A stretch of 64,000 nucleotides of DNA from Otis tarda. Lineage: Eukaryota > Chordata > Aves > Otidiformes > Otididae. Made by a program: the position numbers and the translations under genes. Of the stretch, positions 21,572 to 31,380 are shown piece after piece. The notes beneath the pieces are model-generated. The model was not told the origin of the DNA. It did not search any database and saw nothing but the letters and a program-made list of their open reading frames with translations. Positions within the stretch are counted from its first letter, which is position 1; each line of letters starts with the position of its first letter. The stretch lies in the NCBI GenBank assembly GCA_026413225.1, contig JAPMTP010000086.1, positions 62,001 through 126,000 of the forward strand. The letters are read 5' to 3'.

Positions 21572-24560
21572 CTGGCACTTTAGGTGTGGGAGCAATCGTC
21601 CGACGTTCGTGATTTTTTGCGTTTTTTTTTCAGGGGGTGCCCTAGTGCAGCTGGTGGTAAACGTCGAAGCCCTGTTCATCAGGGATCGCCTGGAGCCCCA
21701 GTTTCTCTGCTGCAGTAGGTGGACTGCCAATGGCCGCTGAGGTGCAGCAAGAGCTCAAGTGGCTGGCACTTTAGGTGTGGGAGCAATCGTCCGACGTTCG
21801 TGATTTTTCAGGGTTTTTTTTCAGGGTGTGCCCTGGTGCAGCTGGTGGTAAACGTCGAAGCCCTGTTTGTCAGGGAAAGCCCGGAGCCCCAATTTCTCTG
21901 CTGCAGTAGGTGGACTGCCAATGGCCGCTGAGGGGCAGCAAGAGCTTGAGTGTCTAGCACTTTTGGTGAGGGAGCAATGGTCCGACGTTCGTGATTTTTC
22001 AGAGATTTCTTTTCAGGGGGCGCCCTGGTGCAGCTGGTGGTAAACGTCGATGCCCTGTTCGTCAGGGTAAGCCCGGAGCCCCAATGTCTGTGCTGCTGTA
22101 GGTGGACTGCCAATGGCCGCTGAGGAGCAGCAAGAGCTTGAGTGGCTGGCATTAATGGTGTGGGAGCAATCGTCTGACGTTCAAGCTTTTTCGGGGATTT
22201 TTTTAGGGGGAGCCCACGTGCAGCTGGTGGTGAAGGTCGAAGCCCTGTTCGTCAGGGAAAGCCCTGAGCCCCAATGTCTGTGCTGCTGTAGGTGCACTGC
22301 CAATGGCCGCTGAGGAGCAGCAAGAGCTTGAGTGGCTGGCACTTTTGGTGTGGGAACAATTGTCCGACTTTCTTAATTTTTCTGGTTTTTTTCTCAGGGG
22401 GCGCCCATGTGCAGCTGGTGGTAAATGTCAAAGCCCTGTTCGTCCGGGAAAGCCCGGAGCCCCAATGTATGTGGTGCTGTAGGTGCGCTGCCAATGGCCG
22501 CTGAGGAGCAGCAAGAGCTTGAGTGGCTAGCACTTTTGGTGTGGGAGCAATGGTCCGACGTTCGTGATTTTTCAGGGTTTTTTTTCAGGGGGCGCCCTGG
22601 TGCAGCTGGTGGTAAACGTCGATGCCCTTTTCGTCAGGGAAAGCCCGGAGCCCCAATGTCTGTGCTGCTGTAGGTGCGCTGCCACTGGCCGCTGAGGAGC
22701 AGCAAGAGCTTGAGTGGCTGGCACTTTTGGTGTGGCAGCAATAGTCCGACGTTCGTGATTTTTTGTTTGTTTTTTTCAGGGGCCGTCCAGCTGCAGCTGG
22801 TGGTAATTGTCGAAGCCCTGTTCGTCAGAGAAAGCCTGGAGCCCCAATGACTGTGCTGCTGTAGGTGCGCTGCTTATGGCTTCTGAGGAGCAGCAAGAGC
22901 TTGAGTGGCTGGCACACTTGGTGTGGGAGCAATCGTCTGACGTTCAACATTTTTCGGGTTTTTTTTTTTAGGGGGAGCCCACGTGCAGCTGGTGGTAAAC
23001 GTCGAAGCCCTGTTCATCAGGGAAAGCCCAAAGCCCCAATGTCTCTGGTGCAGTAGGTGGACTGCCAATGCCCGCTGAGGAGAAGCAAGAGCTTGAGTGT
23101 CTGGCACTTTTGGTTTGGGAGCAATGGTCCGACATTCGGGATTTTTCGGGTTTTTTTCCAGGGGCGCACACATGTAGCTGGTGGTAAACGTCGAAGCCCT
23201 GGTTGTCAGGGAAAGCCCGGAGCCCCAATGTCTGTGGTGCTGCAGGTGCACTGCCAATGGCTGCTGAGGAGCAGCAAGAGCTTGAGTGGCTGGCACTTTT
23301 GGTGTGTGAGCAATGGTCCGACGTTCGTGATTTTTCGGGTTTTTTTTTCAGGGGGCACCCTGGTGCAGCTGGTTGTAAACGTGGAAGCCCTGTTCGTCAG
23401 GGAAAGCCCGGAGCCCCAATGTCTGTGCTGCTATAGGTGCGCTGCCAATGGCCGCTGAGGAGCAGCAAGAGCTTGAGTGTCTAGCACTTTTGGTGTGGGA
23501 GCAATCGTCCGACGTTTGAGATTTTTCGGGGTTTTTTTTCAGGGGGAGCCCACGTGCAGCTGGTGGTAAACGTCGAAGCCCTGTTCGTCAGGGAAAGCCC
23601 GGAGCCCCAAAGTCTGTGCTGCTGTACGTGCAGTGAAAATGGCCCCTGAGGAGCAGCAAGAGTTTGAGTGGCTGGCACTTTTGGTGTGGGAGCAATGGTC
23701 CGACGTTCGTGATTTTTTGGGTTTTTTTTTAGGGGCCGTCCAAGTGCAGCTGGTGGTAAACGTCGAAGCCCTGTTCGTCAGGGAAAGCCCGGAGCCCCAA
23801 TGTCTGTGTAGCTGTAGGTGCGCTGCCAATGGCCGCTGAGGAGCAGCAAGAGCTTGAGTGGCTGGCACTTTTGGTGTGGGAGCAATGGTCCGACGTTCGT
23901 GATTTTTCGGTTTTTTTTTTCAGGGAGCGGCCACATGTAGATGGTCGTAAACATCCAAGCCCTGTTCATCAGGGAAAGCCTGGAGCCCCAATGTCTGTGC
24001 TGCTGTAGGTGCGCTGCCAATGGCCGCTGAGGAGCAGCAAGAGCTTGAGTGTCTGGCACTTTTGGTATGGGAGCAATGGTCCGACGTTCGTGATTTTTCG
24101 GGGTTTTTTTTTTAGGGGGCACCCACGTGCACCTGGTGGTAAACGTCGAAGCCCTGTTCGTCAGAGAAAGCCTGGAGCCCCAATGACTGTGCTGCTGTAG
24201 GTGCGCTGCTTATGGCTTCTGAGGAGCAGCAAGAGCTTGAGTGGCTGGCACACTTGGTGTGGGAGCAATCGTCTGACGTTCAAAATTTTTCGGGTTTTTT
24301 TTTTAGGGGAGCCCACGTGCAGCTGGTGGTAAACGTCGAAGCCCTGTTCATCAGGGAAAGCCCAAAGCCCCAATGTCTCTGGTGCAGTAGGTGGACTGCC
24401 AATGCCCGCTGAGGAGAAGCAAGAGCTTGAGTGTCTGGCACTTTTGGTTTGGGAGCAATGGTCCGACATTCGGGATTTTTCCGGGTTTTTTTCCAGGGGC
24501 GCCCACATGTAGCTGGTGGTAAACGTCGAAGCCCTGGTTGTCAGGGAAAGCCCGGAGCCC
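21572..24560 (+). repeat. Higher-order block, copy 2 and source of a further duplicate
   Basis: The left two thirds repeat 18900-20870. From about 21930 to 24560 it also matches 25750-28385 at an offset of about 3,820 (20 monomers). The shared GGTCGTAAACATCC monomer is at 23944/27765. The duplicated units overlap and have different lengths, so the array was built by successive unequal exchanges rather than by one fixed higher-order period. Confidence 0.8.
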
Positions 24561-25749
24561 CAATGTCTGTGGTGCTGCAGGTGCACTGCCAATGGCTGCT
24601 GAGGAGCAGCAAGAGCTTGAGTGGCTGGCACTTTTGGTGTGTGAGCAATGGTCCGACGTTCGTGATTTTTCGGGTTTTTTTTTCAGGGGGCACCCTGGTG
24701 CAGCTGGTTGTAAACGTGGAAGCCCTGTTCGTCAGGGAAAGCCCGGAGCCCCAATGTCTGTGCTGCTATAGGTGCGCTGCCAATGGCCGCTGAGGAGCAG
24801 CAAGAGCTTGAGTGTCTAGCACTTTTGGTGTGGGAGCAATCGTCCGACGTTTGAGATTTTTCGGGGTTTTTTTTCAGTGGGCGCCCACGTGCAGCTGGTG
24901 GTAAACGTCGAAGCCCTGTTCGTCAGGGAAAGCCCGGAGCCCCAAAGTCTGTGCTGCTGTACGTGCAGTGAAAATGGCCCCTGAGGAGCAGCAAGAGTTT
25001 GAGTGGCTGGCACTTTTGGTGTGGGAGCAATGGTCCGACGTTCGTGATTTTTTGGGTTTTTTTTTTAGGGGCCGTCCAAGTGCACCTGGTGGTAAACGTC
25101 GAAGCCCTGTTCGTCAGGGAAAGCCCGGAGCCCCAATGTCTCTGGTGCTGTAGGTGCGCTGCCAATGGCCGCTGAGGAGCAGCAAGAGCTTGAGTGGCTG
25201 GCACTTTTGGTGTGGGAGCAATCGTCCGACGTTCGTGATTTTTTGGGTTTTTTTTTCAGGGAGCGCCCACGTATAGATGGTGGTAAACGTCGAAGCCCTG
25301 TTCGTCAGGGAAAGCCCGGAGCCCCAATGTCTGTGCTGCTGTAGGTGCGCTGCCAATGGCCGCTGAGGAGCAGCAAGAGCTTGAGTGGCTGGCACTTTTG
25401 GTGTGGGAGCAATGGTCCGACGTTCGTGATTTTTCTGGTTTTTTTTTCAGGGGGCGCCCACGTGCAGCTGGTGGTAAACGTCGAAGCCCTGTTCGTCAGG
25501 GAAAGCCCGGAGCCCCAATGTCTGTGCTGCTGCAGGTGCGCTGCCAATGGCCGCTGAGGAGCAGCAAGAGCTCAAGTGGCTGGCACTTTAGGTGTGGGAG
25601 CAATCGTCCGACGTTCGTGATTTTTTGGGTTTTTTTTCAGGGGAGCGCCCTAGTGCAGCTGGTGGTAAACGTCGAAGCCCTGTTCATCAGGGAAAGCCCG
25701 GAGCCCCAGTTTCTCTGCTGCAGTAGGTGGACTGCCAATGGCCGCTGAG

Positions 25750-28385
25750 GAGCAGCAAGAGCTTGAGTGTCTGGCACTTTTGGTGTGGGAGCAATGGTCC
25801 GACGTTCGTGATTTTTCAGAGATTTCTTTTCAGGGGGCGCCCTGGTGCAGCTGGTGGTAAACGTCGATGCCCTGTTCGTCAGGGAAAGCCCGGAGCCCCA
25901 ATGTCTGTGCTGCTGTAGGTGGACTGCCAATGGCCGCTGAGGAGCAGCAAGAGCTTGAGTGGCTGGCATTAATGGTGTGGGAGCAATCGTCTGACGTTCG
26001 TGATTTTTCGGGGATTTTTTTCAGGGGGAGCCCACGTGCAGCTGGTGGTGAATGTCGAAGCCCTGTTCGTCAGGGAAAGCCCTGAGCCCCAATGTCTGTG
26101 CTGCTGTAGGTGCACTGCCAATGGCCGCTGAGGAGCAGCAAGAGCTTGAGTGGCTGGCACTTTTGGTGTGGGAACAATTGTCCGACTTTCTTAATTTTTC
26201 TGGTTTTTTTCTCAGGGGGCGCCCATGTGCAGCTGGTGGTAAATGTCAAAGCCCTGTTCGTCCGGGAAAGCCCGGAGCCCCAATGTATGTGGTGCTGTAG
26301 GTGCGCTGCCAATGGCCGCTGAGGAGCAGCAAGAGCTTGAGTGGCTAGCACTTTTGGTGTGGGAGCAATGGTCCGACGTTCGTGATTTTTCAGGGTTTTT
26401 TTTCAGGGGGCGCCCTGGTGCAGCTGGTGGTAAACGTCAATGCCCTGTTCGTCAGGGAAAGCCCGGAGCCCCATTGTCTGTGCTGCTGTAGGTGCGCTGC
26501 CACTGGCCGCTGAGGAGCAGCAAGAGCTTGAGTGGCTGGCACTTTTGGTGTGGCAGCAATACTCCGACGTTCGTGATTTTTTGTTTGTTTTTTTCAGGGG
26601 CCGTCCAGCTGCAGCTGGTGGTAATTGTCGAAGCCCTGTTCGTCAGAGAAAGCCTGGAGCCCCAATGACTGTGCTGCTGTAGGTGCGCTGCTTATGGCTT
26701 CTGAGGAGCAGCAAGAGCTTGAGTGGCTGGCACACTTGGTGTGGGAGCAATCGTCTGACGTTCAACATTTTTCGGGTTTTTTTTTTTAGGGGGAGCCCAC
26801 GTGCAGCTGGTGGTAAACGTCGAAGCCCTGTTCATCAGGGAAAGCCCAAAGCCCCAATGTCTCTGGTGCAGTAGGTGGACTGCCAATGCCCGCTGAGGAG
26901 AAGCAAGAGCTTGAGTGTCTGGCACTTTTGGTTTGGGAGCAATGGTCCGACATTCGGGATTTTTCGGGGTTTTTTTCCAGGGGCGCACACATGTAGCTGG
27001 TGGTAAACGTCGAAGCCCTGGTTGTCAGGGAAAGCCCGGAGCCCCAATGTCTGTGGTGCTGCAGGTGCACTGCCAATGGCTGCTGAGGAGCAGCAAGAGC
27101 TTGAGTGGCTGGCACTTTTGGTGTGTGAGCAATGGTCCGACGTTCGTGATTTTTCGGGTTTTTTTTTCAGGGGGCACCCTGGTGCAGCTGGTTGTAAACG
27201 TGGAAGCCCTGTTCGTCAGGGAAAGCCCGGAGCCCCAATGTCTGTGCTGCTATAGGTGCGCTGCCAATGGCCGCTGAGGAGCAGCAAGAGCTTGAGTGTC
27301 TAGCACTTTTGGTGTGGGAGCAATCGTCCGACGTTTGAGATTTTTCGGGGTTTTTTTTTCAGGGGGAGCCCACGTGCAGCTGGTGGTAAACGTCGAAGCC
27401 CTGTTCGTCAGGGAAAGCCCGGAGCCCCAAAGTCTGTGCTGCTGTACGTGCAGTGAAAATGGCCCCTGAGGAGCAGCAAGAGTTTGAGTGGCTGGCACTT
27501 TTGGTGTGGGAGCAATGGTCCGACGTTCGTGATTTTTTGGGTTTTTTTTTTAGGGGCCGTCCAAGTGCAGCTGGTGGTAAACGTCGAAGCCCTGTTCGTC
27601 AGGGAAAGCCCGGAGCCCCAATGTCTGTGTAGCTGTAGGTGCGCTGCCAATGGCCGCTGAGGAGCAGCAAGAGCTTGAGTGGCTGGCACTTTTGGTGTGG
27701 GAGCAATGGTCCGACGTTCGTGATTTTTCGGTTTTTTTTTTCAGGGAGCGGCCACATGTAGATGGTCGTAAACATCCAAGCCCTGTTCATCAGGGAAAGC
27801 CTGGAGCCCCAATGTCTGTGCTGCTGTAGGTGCGCTGCCAATGGCCGCTGAGGAGCAGCAAGAGCTTGAGTGTCTGGCACTTTTGGTATGGGAGCAATGG
27901 TCCGACGTTCGTGATTTTTCGGGGTTTTTTTTTAGGGGGCACCCACGTGCACCTGGTGGTAAACGTCGAAGCCCTGTTCGTCAGAGAAAGCCTGGAGCCC
28001 CAATGACTGTGCTGCTGTAGGTGCGCTGCTTATGGCTTCTGAGGAGCAGCAAGAGCTTGAGTGGCTGGCACACTTGGTGTGGGAGCAATCGTCTGACGTT
28101 CAAAATTTTTCGGGTTTTTTTTTTTAGGGGGAGCCCACGTGCAGCTGGTGGTAAACGTCGAAGCCCTGTTCATCAGGGAAAGCCCAAAGCCCCAATGTCT
28201 CTGGTGCAGTAGGTGGACTGCCAATGCCCGCTGAGGAGAAGCAAGAGCTTGAGTGTCTGGCACTTTTGGTTTGGGAGCAATGGTCCGACATTCGGGATTT
28301 TTCCGGGTTTTTTTCCAGGGGCGCCCACATGTAGCTGGTGGTAAACGTCGAAGCCCTGGTTGTCAGGGAAAGCCCGGAGCCCCAA
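25750..28385 (+). repeat. Higher-order block, copy 3 (20-monomer spacing)
   Basis: Repeats about 21930-24560 with few differences. Within it, 26683-26874 recurs at 28021-28212, an offset of 1,338 (7 monomers). The match to earlier copies ends near 28385. Confidence 0.8.
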
Positions 28386-28886
28386 TGTCTGTGGTGCTGT
28401 AGGTGCGCTGCCAATGGCCGCTGAGGAGCAGCAAGAGCTTGAGTGGCTGGCACTTTTGGTATGGGAGCAATGGTCCGACGTTCGTGATTTTTCGGGGTTT
28501 TTTTTCAGGGGGCACCCACGTGCACCTGGTGGTAAACGTCGAAGCCCTGTTCGTCAGGGAAAGCCCGGAGCCCCAATGTCTGTTGTGCTGTAGGTGCGCT
28601 GCCAATGGCCGCTGAGGAGCAGCAAGAGCTTGAGTGGCTGGCACTTTTGGTGTGGGAGTAATGGCCTGACATTCGTGATTTTTTGGGTTTTTTTTTCAGG
28701 GAGCGCCCACGTATAGATGGTGGTAAACGTCGAAGCCCTGTTCATCAGGGAAAGCCCGGAGCCCCAATGTCTGTCCTGCTGTAGGTGCGCTGCCGATGGC
28801 CGCTGAGGAGCAGCAAGAGCTTGAGTGGCTGGCACTTTTGGTGTGGGAACAATCGTCCGACTTTCCTAATTTTTCTGGTTTTTTTT

Positions 28887-29978
28887 TCAGGGGGCGCCCA
28901 TGTGCAGCTGGTGGTAAAAGTCGAAGCCCTGTTCGTCAGGGAAAGCCCGGAGCCCCAATGTCTCTGGTGCAGTAGGTGTACTGCCAATGGCCGCTGAGAA
29001 GCAGCAAGAGCTTGAGTGGCTGGCACTTTTGGTGTGGGAGCAATCGTCTGACGTTCGTGATTTTTTGGGGTTTCTTTTCAGGGAGCGCCCACATGTAGCT
29101 GGTGGTAAACGTCGAAGCCCTGTTCGTCTGGGAAAGCCCGGAGCCCCAATGTCTCTGGTGCAGTAGGTGGACTGCAAATGCCCGCTGAGGAGCAGCAAGA
29201 GCTTGAGTGGCTGGCACATCTGGTGTGGGAGCAATTGTCTGACGTTCGTGATTTTTCGGGGTTTTTTTTCAGGGGGCGCACACGTGAAGCTGGTGGAAAA
29301 CGACGAAGCCCTGTTCGTCAGGGAAAGCACGGAGCCCCAATGTCTCTGGTGCAGTAGATGGACTGCAAATGGCTACTGAGGAGCAGCAAGAACTTGAGTG
29401 GCTGGCTCTTTTCGTGTGGGAGCAATCGTCCGACGTTCGTGATTTTTTGTTTTTTTTTTCAGTGGGCGCCCACGTGCAGCTGATGGTAAACGTCGAAGCC
29501 CTGTTCATCAAGGAAAGCCCGGAGCCCCAAGGTCTGTTGTGCTGTAGGTGCGCTGCCAATGGCCGCTGAGGAGCAGCAAGAGCTTGAGTGGCTGGCACTT
29601 TTGGTGTAGGAGCAATGGTCCGACATTAGTGATTTTTTGGGTTTTTTTCCATGGGCGCCCACGTGTAGCTGGTGGTAAACGTCGAAGCCCTGTTCATCAG
29701 GGAAAGCCCGGAGCCCCAATGTCTGTTGTGCTGTAGGTGCGCTGCCAATGGCCGCTGAGGAGCAGCAAGAGCTTGAGTGTCTGTCACTTCTGGTGTGGGA
29801 GGAATGGTCCGACGTTCGTGATTTTTTGGGGTTTTTTTTCAGGGAGCGCCCACGTGAAGCTGGTGGTAAACGTCGAAGCCCTGTTCGTCAGGGAAAGCAC
29901 GGAGCCCCAATGTCTCTGGTGCTGTAGGTGCGCTGCCAATGGCCCCTGAGGAGAAGCAAGAGCTTGAGTGGCTGGCAC
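28887..29978 (+). repeat. Left arm of inverted repeat (partner 35512-36603)
   Basis: About 1.1 kb of satellite B whose reverse complement closely matches 35512-36603. Shared unusual variants include GTCGTTTTCCACCAGCTTCA, found inverted at 29280-29300 and at 36186-36205, and the CCATGGGCGCCCACGTGTAG monomer. The centre of symmetry is near 32745. A second, nearer match pairs 29369-29569 with 33063-33263 (centre near 31316). Confidence 0.85.
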
Positions 29979-30071
29979 TTTTGGTGTGGCAGCAATCGTC
30001 CGACGTTCGTGATTTTTTGGGGTTTATTTTCAGTGAGCACACTGGTGCAGCTGGTGGTAAAGGTGGAAGCC

Positions 30072-30115
30072 TTTATAATGTGCTCCCCAGGATGATGGCT
30101 AAAATCTTTTTGCAT
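30072..30115 (-). pseudogene. Possible start of gag, cut by the rearrangement
   Basis: An ATG at 30115-30113 follows the leader ORF stop after only three bases (TGA GAC ATG). The frame runs about 15 codons in retroviral sequence, then passes without a stop into satellite B at 30071 and on to about 29888. It may be the beginning of gag or of a second leader ORF. The fragment is too short to identify, and the fusion is a product of the breakpoint. Confidence 0.35.
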
Positions 30116-30118
30116 GTC

Positions 30119-30811
30119 TCACAGCTCGCTCAGGGGTAGAAATCGGGTGCTCACTGTCTCCTTTAGGAGTTCTTCCTCTGAGGAAGAGCCTGCCTGCCGA
30201 GTTCTTCCTTGGCATGAAGCAAATAAACCTTCCTCTTCTTCCTCCTGCTCCCTCCTAGAAGGGGCTTCTTCATCCCTCACTAAACCAGCTGACTTCCACT
30301 TCCAAGTCTTCTTGTATACAGGGCCAACTGATACTAGCACGGGTTCACCCTCTGATGCAGCTGCAGTGCCTGTTGCTGGAGTTTGAGTCCCTACATTGCA
30401 GGTCAGTTTGTTCTCCCTCATACCATGCCACGGATTAGTATCTTGCCTTAGGGTAAAGGTCGGGAGGAGATTCCCAAAAAGTGGGTTTGCAGCCCTAGAC
30501 AAGACTTGGCACACATTCAAGATACATAACAACACCATCAGAGTGGCTTGAATATCCCCCAGATCTTCAAAGTTCTCATAAAGTGGTTTAACTACCCTGG
30601 AAGTGAAAGAAATCGGGAAGCTGTCCACATAGGAATACCAATTTATCTCTAAGGCCATTGATGTCACCATGTCATAGATGGATATGGCATAGTATAAGAG
30701 AAGGATAACTCTCATCATTTTCCCTGAGGTGATAAACACCACCATTGGGAACACATAGTACGTATAAGAGCGCAGACAATACAACAACATAACCAACCAC
30801 TGCAACATCAT
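30119..30811 (-). CDS. Retroviral leader ORF with hydrophobic N-terminal half, function unknown
   Basis: Read on the - strand, the first ATG is at 30811 (two adjacent ATGs). The frame is open a further 19 codons upstream to a TTG at 30868, five codons after a TGA. From ATG 30811 it encodes about 230 residues. The N-terminal half is strongly hydrophobic: a segment right after the start (QWLVMLLYCL), two more close by (YYVFPMVVFI and RVILLLYYAI), and another near residues 90-105 (ATLMVLLCILNVC). These suggest three or four membrane segments. The C-terminal half is hydrophilic, with an acidic EEEEEG run and a SSSEEE stretch. It lies between the primer-binding site and where gag would begin, so it is a pre-gag leader ORF. 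I find no recognisable gag, pol or env motif in it. Expression is doubtful in a truncated copy. Confidence 0.6.
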   Translation of the reverse strand: MMLQWLVMLLYCLRSYTYYVFPMVVFITSGKMMRVILLLYYAISIYDMVTSMALEINWYSYVDSFPISFTSRVVKPLYENFEDLGDIQATLMVLLCILNVCQVLSRAANPLFGNLLPTFTLRQDTNPWHGMRENKLTCNVGTQTPATGTAAASEGEPVLVSVGPVYKKTWKWKSAGLVRDEEAPSRREQEEEEEGLFASCQGRTRQAGSSSEEELLKETVSTRFLPLSEL

Positions 30812-30908
30812 GACCAATAACTGACAACCACTACAATGAGTGTGTAGAAACAAATTTCTTTCAAGCAAAAAACAAAAAGTCAGATCTGTTATTATCTCAA
30901 CCCTTTGA

Positions 30909-30926
30909 GCCCCACGTTGGGCGCCA
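30909..30926 (-). promoter_or_regulatory. Primer-binding site, tRNA-Lys (1,2 type)
   Basis: On the - strand the 18 bases read TGGCGCCCAACGTGGGGC. This is complementary to the 3' end of tRNA-Lys(CUU) including CCA, the type used by several betaretroviruses and class II endogenous retroviruses. It lies 7 bases inside the LTR end. Confidence 0.9.
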
Positions 30927-30933
30927 AAATAAC

Positions 30934-31380
30934 TGTCCTAGTTCAGCCCCTACCCGGACCAGACTAGGCAGTCTCTCTCTCTCTCACTCCCCCCCACCCT
31001 CCGAGAGAACAGGGGGACAACTGGTAAACAAAAGAAAACCAGGAAAAAAAACCCCGTGGGTTGAGATTGAACAAAAAGTAAATTTAACAGTAATGACAGA
31101 AGAAAACAAAACAGTCATGGAACACAAATACAGTATAATGGCTTACAACAAACCTCCACACCTAGTTTCTTCCAAGCAGCAGGAGGCTCCCTTCAGCACC
31201 CTCCTCACTTATAAACTGAGCATGATGTCAGATGGGATGGAACAGCCCTTTGGCTAATTTGGGTAAATTAACCCCAGCTGTTAGCTAATTGGTTAACTAT
31301 CCCAGCCATAGAGGCTACCAGCTGCAGTTCTCCACCCAGCTCAGGGGAATATTAACTCAATCCTAGCCAGAACCGGGACA
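30934..31380 (-). mobile_element. Retroviral LTR (5' LTR of the truncated provirus)
   Basis: A 447-bp LTR bounded by inverted ends: on the - strand it starts TGTCCCGGTTCTGG at 31380 and ends CTGAACTAGGACA at 30934. It contains a TATA-like TTTATAA on the - strand at 31215-31209 and a GA-rich stretch near the 3' end (30970-31010). I see no canonical AATAAA. Its outer end abuts degenerate satellite monomers, which are probably the original insertion site. Confidence 0.85.
31209..31215 (-). promoter_or_regulatory. Candidate TATA box of the LTR
   Basis: TTTATAA on the - strand, inside GTTTATAAGTG, about 165 bases from the LTR 5' end. Its position is plausible for the U3/R boundary. It is supported by motif and position only. 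Confidence 0.5.

Larger units (their letters stand above)
15883..30071 (+). repeat. Satellite B, + orientation, second block
   Basis: About 74 monomers of 190-192 bp continue the 6.6-11.3 kb array in the same orientation and phase. The T tract before CAGG varies from about 7 to 12 and is sometimes broken (TTTGTTTGTTTTTT, TTTATTTTCAGG). Some monomers carry ACTTTAGG in place of ACTTTTGG, which closes the + strand open frame. Several long duplications of 11-21 monomers are visible (separate entries). From about 28.9 kb to the right end the variants change to types that otherwise occur, inverted, in the right arm. The last monomer stops after GGTAAAGGTGGAAGCC at 30071, where retroviral sequence begins. 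No gene is seen in this block. Confidence 0.95.
30072..31380 (-). mobile_element. Truncated class II (ERVK-like) endogenous retrovirus: LTR plus leader
   Basis: Read on the - strand this is the 5' end of a provirus. It has an LTR (31380 to 30934), a 7-base spacer, an 18-base primer-binding site for tRNA-Lys, and about 0.85 kb of leader with one open frame. It stops at 30072, where satellite B in the opposite orientation begins. Gag, pol, env and the 3' LTR are absent. The Lys primer site and the TGTCC...GGACA LTR ends support a class II assignment. I do not recognise the exact family. No target-site duplication can be checked because the other end is missing. Confidence 0.85.

Noticed and set aside
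29888..30115. Fusion frame joining retroviral leader sequence to satellite B (75 codons, - strand).
   Set aside because: It results from the breakpoint at 30071/30072. The retroviral part is about 15 codons and the rest is satellite.
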